Assembly (NCBI RefSeq): GCF_029626035.1
Contig: NZ_JARUBE010000003.1
Location: forward strand, 2,604,001 to 2,668,000
Direction: 5' to 3'
Source: Micromonospora sp. WMMD980
GTDB lineage: Bacteria; Actinomycetota; Actinomycetes; Mycobacteriales; Micromonosporaceae
Length of the DNA: 64,000 nucleotides
Position 1 is the stretch's first letter, and every line of letters starts with the position of its first letter. Shown here piece after piece: positions 57,501 through 64,000 of the stretch. Both the position numbers and the translations under genes were made by a program. Below the pieces are notes generated by a model, which was given only the letters and a program-made list of their open reading frames with translations, had not been told where the DNA came from and made no database searches.

Positions 57501-60500
57501 ACACGCCGTCGTCGAGGACACCCGCGCAGTGCACCACACCGGCGAGCCCGTCGATGCCGTCGATCACCGCGGCCAGGGCGGCCCGGTCGGTGACGTCGGC
57601 AGCGACGACCCGCACCCGCGCGTCCACCTCCGGCGCGGGACCGCCGGAACGGCTCACCAGCACCAGGTCCCGCACGCCGTATGCCGCGACCAGATGCGCC
57701 GCGACCAGCGCGCCCAACCCGCCGGTGCCGCCGGTGACGAGGACCGGGCCGTCGATCGGGGCCGGCGCCCCGGTCCCGAGGGTGGCGCGGACCAGGCGCG
57801 GGACGAGGAACTCGCCGGCGCGTACCGCCACCTCGGGTTCGCCGAGCCCGACCGCCACGGTGACGGCCGGCGCGGCGGGGTCGTCGTGGTCCACGTCGAC
57901 GAGCACGATCCGGTCCGGGTTCTCGGTCTGCGCGGACCGCAGCAGGCCCCACACCGCGGCGCCGGGCAGGTCGGAGACCGGGCCGCCGGCCGGGACCGCG
58001 CCCCGGGTGACGACGGCCAGCGTGCCGGCAGGGTCGTCGGCGGTGAGCCAGTTCTGTACGGCGTCGAGCGCCTCGTCGACGTCGCGGACCGGCAGCACCA
58101 CGACGCCCTCGACCGGGTCCCCGGCCGGGGTGGGCAGCGGCGTCCACTCGACGGTGAACAGCGCGTCCCGGACGGCGGCCGGAGCGCCGGTGGGGAGCTG
58201 GTCCGCGGAGGCCCCGCGCAGCATCAGCCGTCGCACGGTGGCGACCGGCTCACCGATGCCGTCGGCGACCCGTACGGTCACCGCGTCCGGCCCGGCCAGG
58301 CTCAACTCGACGCGCAGCCGGGTGGCGCCGGTGGCGTGCAGGCTGACGCCGGACCAGGCGAACGGCAGGCGTGCGGTGCCGTCGGCCGGGAACAGCAGGG
58401 CGCAGCCGTGCAGTGCGGCGTCCAGCAGGGCCGGGTGCAGGTCGAAGCGGGTCGCGTCGGCGTGCGCCTCGGCCGGCACCGCCACCTCGGCGTAGACCGT
58501 GTCGTCGGTGCGCCAGGCGGATGCCAGGCCGCGGAACACCGGCCCGTAGTCGAGGCCGGCGTCGGTGGCGAGGCGGTCGTAGAAGCCGTCCAGCTCCACC
58601 GGCTGCGCGTCGGCCGGCGGCCACTGCGCCAGGGTGAACGCGTCGTCCGTGCCGGCGTCGGTGAGCGCGCCGGAGGCGTGCAGCGTCCACGGGCCGTCGG
58701 TGGCGTGCGCCGGGCGGGCGTGGATCCGCACGTCGCGCACGCCGTACCCGTCCGGTGTGGTGACCCGCACCTGCACCTCGGCGCCACCGGCCGCCAGGAT
58801 CAGCGGCGCCTCGACGGTCAGTTCGTCGATCCGGCCGCCGCCGACCTGCCGCGCGGCCCGCAGCGCCAGGTCCACGAAGGCGGTGCCGGGGACGACCACG
58901 CGGCCCCACACGGTGTGGTCGGCGAGCCACGGTTGGGCGGACGCGGCCAGCCGGCCGGTCAGCAGCACCTCGTCGGCGCCGGCCACCGGCACCGCGAGGC
59001 CGACCAGCGGGTGGTCGGTGACGGTCAGGCCGGGCACGGCCACGGCGGCGCCGGGGGCGGCCTCGGGCCAGAAGCGGCGGCCCTGGAAGGCGTACGTGGG
59101 CAGTTCCAGTCGAGCGCGTGCGGGCAGGATCGCGGTCCAGTCCACGGGCTCGCCGGCGGTCCACAGGGTGGCGACCGCGTGCAGCAGGCTGTCGGTCTCG
59201 TCGCGGTCCTTGCGCAGCGCCGGAACGTAGGTCAGCTCTGGGACGGCCATCGCGGACAGCACACCCGCCGGCCCGACCTCCAGACAACGGGTCACCCCGT
59301 TGGCGGCCAGCCAGGACATGCCGTCGTCGAAACGCACCGCCTCCCGCACGTGCCGCACCCAGTAGCCGACGGTGAACTCCTCCACCGGCTCACCGGTCAG
59401 ATTCGACACCACCGGAATCCGCGGCGCCCCGAAATCGAGGTGCCCGATCGCGGCCGCGAACTCGGCGAGCATCGGCTCCATCAACGACGAGTGAAACGCA
59501 TGCGACACCGTCAACCGCGACGCCTTGGCAAACCCGGGCGCCACCTCGTCGATCACGCCGGCCGGACCGGAGATCACGACCGACGTCGGACCGTTCACCG
59601 CCGCCACATCCACACCCGTGCCGGCGATGACCTCCCACACCCACTCCTCCGACGCCCGCACCGCCAGCATCGCCCCACCGGCCGGCAACGCCTGCATCAA
59701 CCGACCCCGAGCCGCCACCAACGTCACCGCATCATCCAGCGACAACACCCCCGCCACATGCGCCGCCGCGATCTCACCGATCGAATGACCCAACAGGAAA
59801 TCCGGAGCCACCCCCCACGACTCCAGCAACCGGAACAGGGCCACCTCGACCGCGAACAGACCAGCCTGCGTGTACACCGTCCGGTGCACCGCGTCGGAAT
59901 CGATCGCCTCCCGCAACGGCACATCCAACACCAGGTCGAAACGGGCACAGATCCCGTCGAACGCCTCCGCGAACACCGGGAACCGCGCCGCCAACCCCAG
60001 ACCCATACCGACCCGCTGCGCACCCTGACCCGTGAACAGGAACGCCAGATCACCCTCCGACACCACACCCGACACCACGGCCGCCTGCGCACCGCCAACG
60101 TCGGACACCACGGGCGCCCGCAGACCGGCGACGAAGTCCTCACGCACCGCGCCCAACAGCACCGCGCGATGCTCCAGCGCGGCCCGCCCGCTCGCCAGCG
60201 ACCACGCCACCGCCGCCGCATCCAACTCCGGCTCGCCGGCCACGAAGTCACGCAACCGCTCCACTTGGGCGGCCAGCGCCTGCGGCGAGCGCGCCGAGAC
60301 CAGCCACGGCTGGCGGCCCTCGACCGGCGGGACGCCGAGCTGCGGGTCGGTGACCGCTGCCGGCTCCTCGATGATCACGTGGGCGTTGGTGCCGCTGATC
60401 CCGAACGACGACACCGCGCCCCGGCGGGGATGCCCGTTCGGCTTCCACGGCCGGGCCTCGGTCAGCAGCTCCACCGCGCCGGCGCTCCAGTCGACGTGCG

Positions 60501-63500
60501 GGGTGCGCTCCTCGGCGTAGAGGGTGGGCGGCATCGTGTCGTTCCGCATCGCCATGATCAGCTTGATGATCCCGGCGACGCCGGCGGCGGCCTGGGTGTG
60601 CCCGAGGTTCGACTTGATCGAGCCCAGCCACAGCGGCCGTTCCGCGCTCCGCTCCTGGCCGTAGGTCGCCAGCAGCGCCTGGGCCTCGATCGGGTCGCCG
60701 AGCTTGGTGCCGGTGCCGTGCGCCTCCACCAGGTCGACGTCGCCGGTGGTGAGGCCGGAGTTCGCCAGTGCCTGCCGGATGACCCGCTGCTGCGCGCCGC
60801 CGTTCGGCGCGGTGAGCCCGTTCGAGGCGCCGTCCTGGTTGACCGCAGAGCCGCGCACCACCGCGAGGACCCGGTGGCCGTTGCGACGGGCGTCGCTGAG
60901 CCGCTCGACCACCAGCATGCCCACGCCCTCGGACCAGCCGGTGCCGTCCGCGCCGGCGCCGAAGGACTTGCACCGGCCGTCGAACGACAGGCCCTGCTGG
61001 CGGCTGAACTCCACGAACGTGTACGGGGTGGTCATCACGGTCACGCCGCCGACCAGCGCCAGATCGCACTCGCCCTGCCGCAGCGCCTGGCCGGCGAGGT
61101 GCAGCGCGACGAGCGACGACGAGCAGGCCGTGTCGACGGTGACGGCCGGGCCTTCGAGGCCGAACGCGTACGACAGCCGCCCGGACATCACGCTGGCGAT
61201 CGTGCCGGTCGCCACGTAGCCCTCGGACTCGGCCGCGGACGCCGACAGGGTGGTGTAGTCCTGGCCGTTGGTGCCGACGAACACGCCGGTGGGCGTGCCG
61301 GAGAGCGACGTCGGGTCGACGCCCGCCCGCTCCAGCGCCTCCCACGTCGTCTCCAGCAGCAGCCGCTGCTGCGGGTCCATCGCCAGCGCCTCGCGCGGCG
61401 AGATGCCGAACATGTCGGCGTCGAACGTGGAGGCGTCGCGCAGGAAGCCACCCTCCCGCACGTACGAGCTGCCGGCCCGGCTGCCGTCCGGGTCGAACAG
61501 CGCGTCCAGGTCCCAGCCCCGGTCGGTCGGGAACGGCCCGACGGCGTCGGCGCCGTCGGCGACCAGCCGCCACAGGTCCTCGGGACCGGTCACGCCGCCG
61601 GGGTACCGGCACGCCATGCTCACGATGACGATCGGGTCGGTGGTGACGGCGGTGGCGGTCAGCACCGGCGCGGCCGTGTCGGCGCCCGTGACCTGCGACT
61701 GGAGGAGGTCGGTGACCGCGGTGGCGGTGGGGTGGTCGAAGGCGAGGCTGGCCGGCAGCGCGAGCCCGGTCAGCGCCTGCAACCGGTCGCGCAGCTCGAC
61801 CGCGGTGAGCGAGTCGATGCCGAGGTCCTTGAACGCCCGGCCCGGCGGCACCCGGTCCACGTCGGCGTACCCGAGCACCTCGGCCACCGTGCGGCGCACC
61901 TGCGCGAGCACCGTGCGGGATCGTTCCGCCGGCCCGAGCGCGGCCAGCCGCCCGGCCCACCGGTCGGTGTCGGGCGTGGTCACGGCCGGGGCCGCGTCGG
62001 CGGGGAGCAGGTCGTGCAGCAGCGGGCTGGGCCGGGAGGCGGTGAACGCCGGCCCGAAGCGCGCCCAGTCGACGTCGGCGACGGTCAGGCAACCGGCGTC
62101 GGCGTCGACCGCCTCGGCCAGCGCCTGGACGGCCAGCGCCGGCGGCATCGGGCGCAACCCGCGACGGCGCAGGTAGTCCTCGGCGCCCTCCTCGGTGACG
62201 AGCATGCCGGCCTCGGCCCACGGACCCCAGGCGATCGCCGTGCCGGCCCTGCCGCTCGCGCGACGGGACTGCACCAGCGCGTCCAGGAACGCGTTCCCGG
62301 CCGAGTAGGCCGGCTGGCCCCCGCTGCCCCACACCCCGGAGATCGACGAGAACACCACGAACAGGTCCAGCTCGCCGGTCAGCGCGTCCAGGTTCACCGC
62401 GCCGGCGACCTTGCCGCGCACGATCTCGGCGAACTCCTCGGCGGTGGTCTGGGAGAGCAGGCCCATGCCGGCGACGCCGGCGGCGTGCACCACGCCGCGC
62501 AGGTCCGGGATCCCGGCCAGCAGCTCCGCCACCTGCGGACGATCCGCGACGTCGCACGCCACCACGTCCACCCGCGCCGGCGACAGCTCCGCCACCAACT
62601 CGGCAGCACCCGGCGCGTCCATCCCCCGCCGCGACGTCAACACCAACCGCGACACCCCACGACCCACCAGCCAACGGGCCACCTGAGCGCCGAGCGCCCC
62701 GGTACCGCCGGTGACCAGGACCGTACCGTCCCAGGTGCGCGGGGCCGGCGGCCGGGCCGGCGACGGCGCGGGTCGCAGCCGCCGGACGAAGACCCCGGAG
62801 GCCCGTACCGCGACCTGGTCCTCGCCGCCGCCGAGGACGCCGGCCAGCCGGTCGCCCTCGCGCCCGCCGAGACCGGCCGGGACGTCGACGAGGCCGCCCC
62901 ACAGTTCCGGCGACTCCAGCGCGGCGACCCGGCCCGCGCCCCACACGAGGGCCGCGGTCGCGTCGTGCAGCGGGTCGGAGCGGCCGACCGAGACGGCGCC
63001 CTGGGTGACGCACCACAGCCGCGCGTCGATGCCGCTGTCGCCGAGGGCCTGCACGACGGTCAGGAAGTTGTGCGGCACCACCGCATCGACGGGCTCGGCC
63101 AGCGACAGCAGGGACACGACGCCGGCGAGGCCCGCCAGGCCCGCGCCCATGGCGGCGAGTTCCTCGGCGAGGACCGCACGGTCCAGGTCCTCGGGCATGA
63201 CGGGGAGTTCGACGATGTCCAGTCCGGCGCCGCTCAGCGCGGACACCAGCGGGTCGGCGACGCCGTGGTGGGGGGTCAGCACGATCCAGGAGCCCGTGGC
63301 CGGCCGAGCCGGGTCGGCGACCGGCTGCCAGGTGACGTCGTAGCGCCAGGAGGCCACCTCCGTGGCGGCGAGCCGGTCGCGGCGCCACTCGGCGAGCGCG
63401 GTGCCCAGCGAGGCCGGTACGTCGGTGTGCAGCAGGTCGTGCAGGCTCTCGCCCTCGACGGCCTGCCAGAACGCCGAGTCCACCGGGTCCGTGGCGGTGG

Positions 63501-64000
63501 TCGCCGGCAGGTCGAGCGGGGTGAGCCAGTAGTGGTCCCGCTGGAACGCGTAGGTGGGCAGGTCGACGCGGGGCGCGGCGGGCAGGACCGCGGTCCAGTC
63601 GACCGGGACGCCGACCGTCCACGCCTGGGCGACCGCGTACAGCAGGCTTTCGGCCTCGTCGCGGTCCTTGCGCAGCGCGGGCGCGTACGTGAGGTCCGGC
63701 GCGGTCAGGCGCGCCATCGCGGACAGCACACCCGACGGGCCGACCTCGACCGCCCGCGTCACGCCCTGCGCCCGTAGCCACGCCACGCCGTCGGCGAAGC
63801 GGACCGCCTCGCGGACGTGCCGCACCCAGTAGTCGGCGGTGAACTCGTCGACCGGCTCGCCCGTCAGGTTCGACACCACCGGAATGCGCGGCGCCCCGAA
63901 GTCGATGTGCGCGATCGCGGTGGCGAAGTCGGCGAGCATCGGCTCCATCAGCGACGAGTGGAACGCGTGCGACACCGTCAGCCGGGTGGCCTTGGCGAAG
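51538..64000 (-). CDS. Modular type I PKS, 3'-terminal part: one partial and two complete modules
   Basis: The 5' end lies beyond the right edge, so neither the start nor the number of upstream modules is known; about 4150 residues are visible. Order: end of an AT (malonyl)-KR-ACP; KS-AT(malonyl)-DH-KR-ACP; KS-AT(malonyl)-DH-KR-ACP; C-terminal docking region ending [12 protein letters not shown]. The frame is already open at base 64000, where it encodes the residues just before HAFH of an AT. The stop at 51540-51538 is 17 nt from the start of the next PKS, to which the chain should pass. The malonyl ATs here share [14 protein letters not shown] wording not seen in the other genes. Parts of the first KR, the second AT and the second KR use unusually many G/T-ending codons; see findings. 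The two DH-KR modules predict a conjugated diene. Confidence 0.96.
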   Translation of the reverse strand, partial: FAKATRLTVSHAFHSSLMEPMLADFATAIAHIDFGAPRIPVVSNLTGEPVDEFTADYWVRHVREAVRFADGVAWLRAQGVTRAVEVGPSGVLSAMARLTAPDLTYAPALRKDRDEAESLLYAVAQAWTVGVPVDWTAVLPAAPRVDLPTYAFQRDHYWLTPLDLPATTATDPVDSAFWQAVEGESLHDLLHTDVPASLGTALAEWRRDRLAATEVASWRYDVTWQPVADPARPATGSWIVLTPHHGVADPLVSALSGAGLDIVELPVMPEDLDRAVLAEELAAMGAGLAGLAGVVSLLSLAEPVDAVVPHNFLTVVQALGDSGIDARLWCVTQGAVSVGRSDPLHDATAALVWGAGRVAALESPELWGGLVDVPAGLGGREGDRLAGVLGGGEDQVAVRASGVFVRRLRPAPSPARPPAPRTWDGTVLVTGGTGALGAQVARWLVGRGVSRLVLTSRRGMDAPGAAELVAELSPARVDVVACDVADRPQVAELLAGIPDLRGVVHAAGVAGMGLLSQTTAEEFAEIVRGKVAGAVNLDALTGELDLFVVFSSISGVWGSGGQPAYSAGNAFLDALVQSRRASGRAGTAIAWGPWAEAGMLVTEEGAEDYLRRRGLRPMPPALAVQALAEAVDADAGCLTVADVDWARFGPAFTASRPSPLLHDLLPADAAPAVTTPDTDRWAGRLAALGPAERSRTVLAQVRRTVAEVLGYADVDRVPPGRAFKDLGIDSLTAVELRDRLQALTGLALPASLAFDHPTATAVTDLLQSQVTGADTAAPVLTATAVTTDPIVIVSMACRYPGGVTGPEDLWRLVADGADAVGPFPTDRGWDLDALFDPDGSRAGSSYVREGGFLRDASTFDADMFGISPREALAMDPQQRLLLETTWEALERAGVDPTSLSGTPTGVFVGTNGQDYTTLSASAAESEGYVATGTIASVMSGRLSYAFGLEGPAVTVDTACSSSLVALHLAGQALRQGECDLALVGGVTVMTTPYTFVEFSRQQGLSFDGRCKSFGAGADGTGWSEGVGMLVVERLSDARRNGHRVLAVVRGSAVNQDGASNGLTAPNGGAQQRVIRQALANSGLTTGDVDLVEAHGTGTKLGDPIEAQALLATYGQERSAERPLWLGSIKSNLGHTQAAAGVAGIIKLIMAMRNDTMPPTLYAEERTPHVDWSAGAVELLTEARPWKPNGHPRRGAVSSFGISGTNAHVIIEEPAAVTDPQLGVPPVEGRQPWLVSARSPQALAAQVERLRDFVAGEPELDAAAVAWSLASGRAALEHRAVLLGAVREDFVAGLRAPVVSDVGGAQAAVVSGVVSEGDLAFLFTGQGAQRVGMGLGLAARFPVFAEAFDGICARFDLVLDVPLREAIDSDAVHRTVYTQAGLFAVEVALFRLLESWGVAPDFLLGHSIGEIAAAHVAGVLSLDDAVTLVAARGRLMQALPAGGAMLAVRASEEWVWEVIAGTGVDVAAVNGPTSVVISGPAGVIDEVAPGFAKASRLTVSHAFHSSLMEPMLAEFAAAIGHLDFGAPRIPVVSNLTGEPVEEFTVGYWVRHVREAVRFDDGMSWLAANGVTRCLEVGPAGVLSAMAVPELTYVPALRKDRDETDSLLHAVATLWTAGEPVDWTAILPARARLELPTYAFQGRRFWPEAAPGAAVAVPGLTVTDHPLVGLAVPVAGADEVLLTGRLAASAQPWLADHTVWGRVVVPGTAFVDLALRAARQVGGGRIDELTVEAPLILAAGGAEVQVRVTTPDGYGVRDVRIHARPAHATDGPWTLHASGALTDAGTDDAFTLAQWPPADAQPVELDGFYDRLATDAGLDYGPVFRGLASAWRTDDTVYAEVAVPAEAHADATRFDLHPALLDAALHGCALLFPADGTARLPFAWSGVSLHATGATRLRVELSLAGPDAVTVRVADGIGEPVATVRRLMLRGASADQLPTGAPAAVRDALFTVEWTPLPTPAGDPVEGVVVLPVRDVDEALDAVQNWLTADDPAGTLAVVTRGAVPAGGPVSDLPGAAVWGLLRSAQTENPDRIVLVDVDHDDPAAPAVTVAVGLGEPEVAVRAGEFLVPRLVRATLGTGAPAPIDGPVLVTGGTGGLGALVAAHLVAAYGVRDLVLVSRSGGPAPEVDARVRVVAADVTDRAALAAVIDGIDGLAGVVHCAGVLDDGVFTSLTAERVAGVMAPKADAVVHLHELTRDLDLAMFTVFSSVSAVFGSAGQAAYAAANAFLDGFMSYRRGLGLVGQSLGWGLWANAAGMGGELAARLGGGMSDELGLALFDAARRLPDAHVVPARLDLDAVRASGTVPPLLRRLVTTAVRRADDGGAPGPDLARRLVGLADADQDRLLTDVVCTAAAGVLGHESGDAVLPGRAFKDLGFDSLTSVELRNRLNAATGLRLPATLVFDYPTPDALAGWLRTELLGAPAPAQARRARAATDDDPIAIVGMSCRFPGGVNSPEELWQLLSDGADAIGPFPTDRGWPADPAGYARQGGFLDAATDFDARLFGISPREAVAMDPQQRVLLEACWEVFERSGMDPGSLRGEPVGVFIGASTFGYGMNGGMPPGSEGHLLTGTAPSIISGRVAYTFGLEGPALTVDTACSSSSVTLHLAAQALRRGECTMALAGGVTVMASAGIFPSFDSQGGLAGDGRCKPFSADADGTGWSEGVGVLLVEKLSDARRHGHQVLAVVRGTAVNSDGASNGLTAPNGPSQQRVIGQALADARLTPADVDVVEAHGTGTVLGDPIEAQALLAAYGGDRDGQPLWLGSIKSNIGHTQCAAGVAGIIKMVLAMRHGILPRTLHADQPSPHIDWTGGALRLLTEPVSWSAATGRPRRAAVSSFGISGTNAHVVLEEAPTRAPAPAPAEPDPSVVPWVLSARTAEALRAQAGRLHQHLLAHPDLRPVDVGHTLASARAVLEHRAVVPAAVENLARVAAGDDTGTPAGTGRTAVLFTGQGAQWPGMGAGLATRFPVFAEAFDAIVGRFDGLREALESDAIHQTVHTQAGLFAVEVALYRLFESWGVTPDYLLGHSIGEIAAAHVAGVLDLDDAVTLVAARGRLMQALPAGGAMLAVRASEADVRAALPAGVDVAAVNGPNAVVLSGPADAIDALEPRFPRATRLTVSHAFHSSLMEPMLAEFGAAIENLTYRAPRIPVVSNLTGEPVGEYTAGYWVRHVREAVRFADGVAWLAAHGVVRCLEVGPHGVLTTMAPQTAADLLYAPGMRRNRDEAATALDAVGRLFVSGAAVDWSAVLDGRGGRTVPLPTYAFQRERFWPASVGAGDVTSAGLTGGGHRMLAASVRLAGGDGDVYTGRLSLDSHPWLADHVVLGRIVVPGTAFVELAAHAGRGAIRELTLAAPLVVPAGGAVDLQVRAAEPDEAGDRRIAIAAKADGATDWTTHATGVVSPGEGAPPAFDLAAWPPAGAEPVDVDGLYAATAANGLDYGPVFQGLRRAWRLGADVYAEVETTDPEAGLYALFPPLLDAALHGIGLGAFVGDADRPWLPFTFSGVTLHAIGATAARIRLSPAGTDTVALSVADGTGQPVATVDALALRPAALPADAAGPANAFFTVDWVPAPATPDGPTPTAVVAGDPAAAERLGLPLVDEPATVADLVVVPATSVTEVLGLAQRWLADEPDGPSRLVLLTRSAVPAGGPVADPDGAAVWGLIRSAQSENPGRIVLADTDDDPASAAAVVAAAAGDEPQIAVRAGTVLVPRLVRAEAPAASEPERFPGTVLITGGTGALGALVAEHVVRTHGVRDLVLISRQGADAPGAADLVASLEALGARATLARGDAGDRDDLRRAIAAVPAASPLTGVIHCAGVLDDGVLGGLTAERVDRVLRPKADAARHLHELTAHLDLRWFLLFSSVAATFGAPGQANYAAANGFLDGLASHRRGLGLPAQSMAWGLWAVSSGMTGQLDDRDVARIGGGMTTADGLALFDRALAAGLPHTVLNPLDLGALAGAELPPLLRTLVPAAPRRAGESAPDGRELARRLGGLDPARRAEAMLDLVRGQAAAALGYPDPAAIEPERGLTDQGLDSLTAVELRNRLAAATGLRLPSTLVFDHPTAVRLAAELDRRLAAAGPADPGLLDDLDRVAGGLALDGLDESVRRRAVARLLALAAKFGGTDGTTEPAATGGLDAATDDEIFAFIDNELGAS
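51785..56700 (-). other. PKS module: KS-AT(malonyl)-DH-KR(B-type)-ACP
   Basis: Last module of the 51538-64000 gene. The KS has [15 protein letters not shown] and KSNIGHT. The AT has GHSIGE and HAFH (malonyl-CoA). The DH has [11 protein letters not shown] and Asp in [11 protein letters not shown], where the usual HPA is FPP. There is no ER. The KR has LDD and [14 protein letters not shown] with intact catalytic residues. The ACP motif is QGLDSLTAV near 51900. Together with the preceding module it predicts a conjugated diene, if the DH tolerates the His to Phe change. Confidence 0.9.
56755..61640 (-). other. PKS module: KS-AT(malonyl)-DH-KR(B-type)-ACP
   Basis: Middle visible module of the 51538-64000 gene. 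The KS has DTACSSS, EAHGTGT and KSNLGHT. The AT has GHSIGE and HAFH (malonyl-CoA), within a stretch of aberrant codon use. The DH has [11 protein letters not shown] and [11 protein letters not shown]. There is no ER. The KR has LDD and [14 protein letters not shown] with intact Ser/Tyr/Asn (B-type). The ACP motif is LGFDSLTSV near 56870. Predicted increment: a disubstituted, probably trans, double bond. Confidence 0.92.
61690..64000 (-). other. PKS module, partial: (KS)-AT(malonyl)-KR(A-type)-ACP
   Basis: The window starts inside the AT: HAFH is encoded at about 63961-63972, so malonyl-CoA, and the KS and AT active-site Ser are off the edge. The post-AT linker is [13 protein letters not shown] dimerisation element ([11 protein letters not shown]) precedes the KR. 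The KR has TGGTGALG and [14 protein letters not shown] with intact catalytic residues; Trp and no LDD make it A-type, predicting an L-hydroxyl. The ACP motif is LGIDSLTAV (near 61810). Confidence 0.88.

Overview
This 64 kb window is almost entirely modular type I polyketide synthase (PKS). The base composition is very GC-rich (low-to-mid 70s percent by eye), codon third positions are strongly C/G, and the proteins are cis-acyltransferase PKSs with actinobacterial docking helices. This points to a filamentous actinomycete. A Micromonosporaceae-like genus is plausible, but that is inference rather than something the sequence proves. I do not recognise the final product.

Layout, left to right. 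(i) 1-179, minus: the first 59 codons of an acyl-CoA carboxylase carboxyltransferase (beta) subunit, cut by the window edge. (ii) 193-31700, minus: three PKS genes transcribed leftward from the divergent gap 31701-31917. They are a 5364-residue trimodule (15606-31700), a 1579-residue single module (10848-15587) and a 3539-residue bimodule (193-10812). Gaps are 18 and 35 nt, and the carboxylase gene follows after 13 nt, so this looks like one operon. (iii) 31918-33138, plus: a lone cytochrome P450. (iv) 33148-33181: a strong inverted repeat in the 51-nt convergent gap. (v) 33190-64000, minus: three more PKS genes with gaps of 17 and 25 nt. They are a partial multimodular PKS running off the right edge (51538-64000), a bimodule (43064-51520) and a terminal bimodule ending in a thioesterase (33190-43038).

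Thirteen extension modules are visible (one incomplete) and no loading module. Reading AT and reductive motifs, the left operon should add: malonyl with DH-ER-KR; an unusual extender with KR; methylmalonyl with DH-KR; malonyl with KR; malonyl with KR; methylmalonyl with DH-ER-KR. The right operon should add: malonyl with KR; malonyl with DH-KR twice (a diene); an AT-less KR module; methylmalonyl with an A2-type KR; a module with a hybrid AT motif and a B-type KR; then malonyl with a dead KR, and release by the thioesterase. The left operon ends in a C-terminal docking domain, not a thioesterase. Its chain must therefore pass to another PKS, most simply to the right-hand operon, so assembly order probably differs from chromosomal order.

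The most notable points are a module that has lost its whole AT in frame (about 49880), two ATs with non-canonical specificity motifs (GAAH near 23420; YAFH near 40770), a KR with its catalytic Ser replaced by Ala (26256-26258), a terminal KR lacking both Tyr and Asn (about 34700), and patches of aberrant codon use inside the right-most PKS gene.
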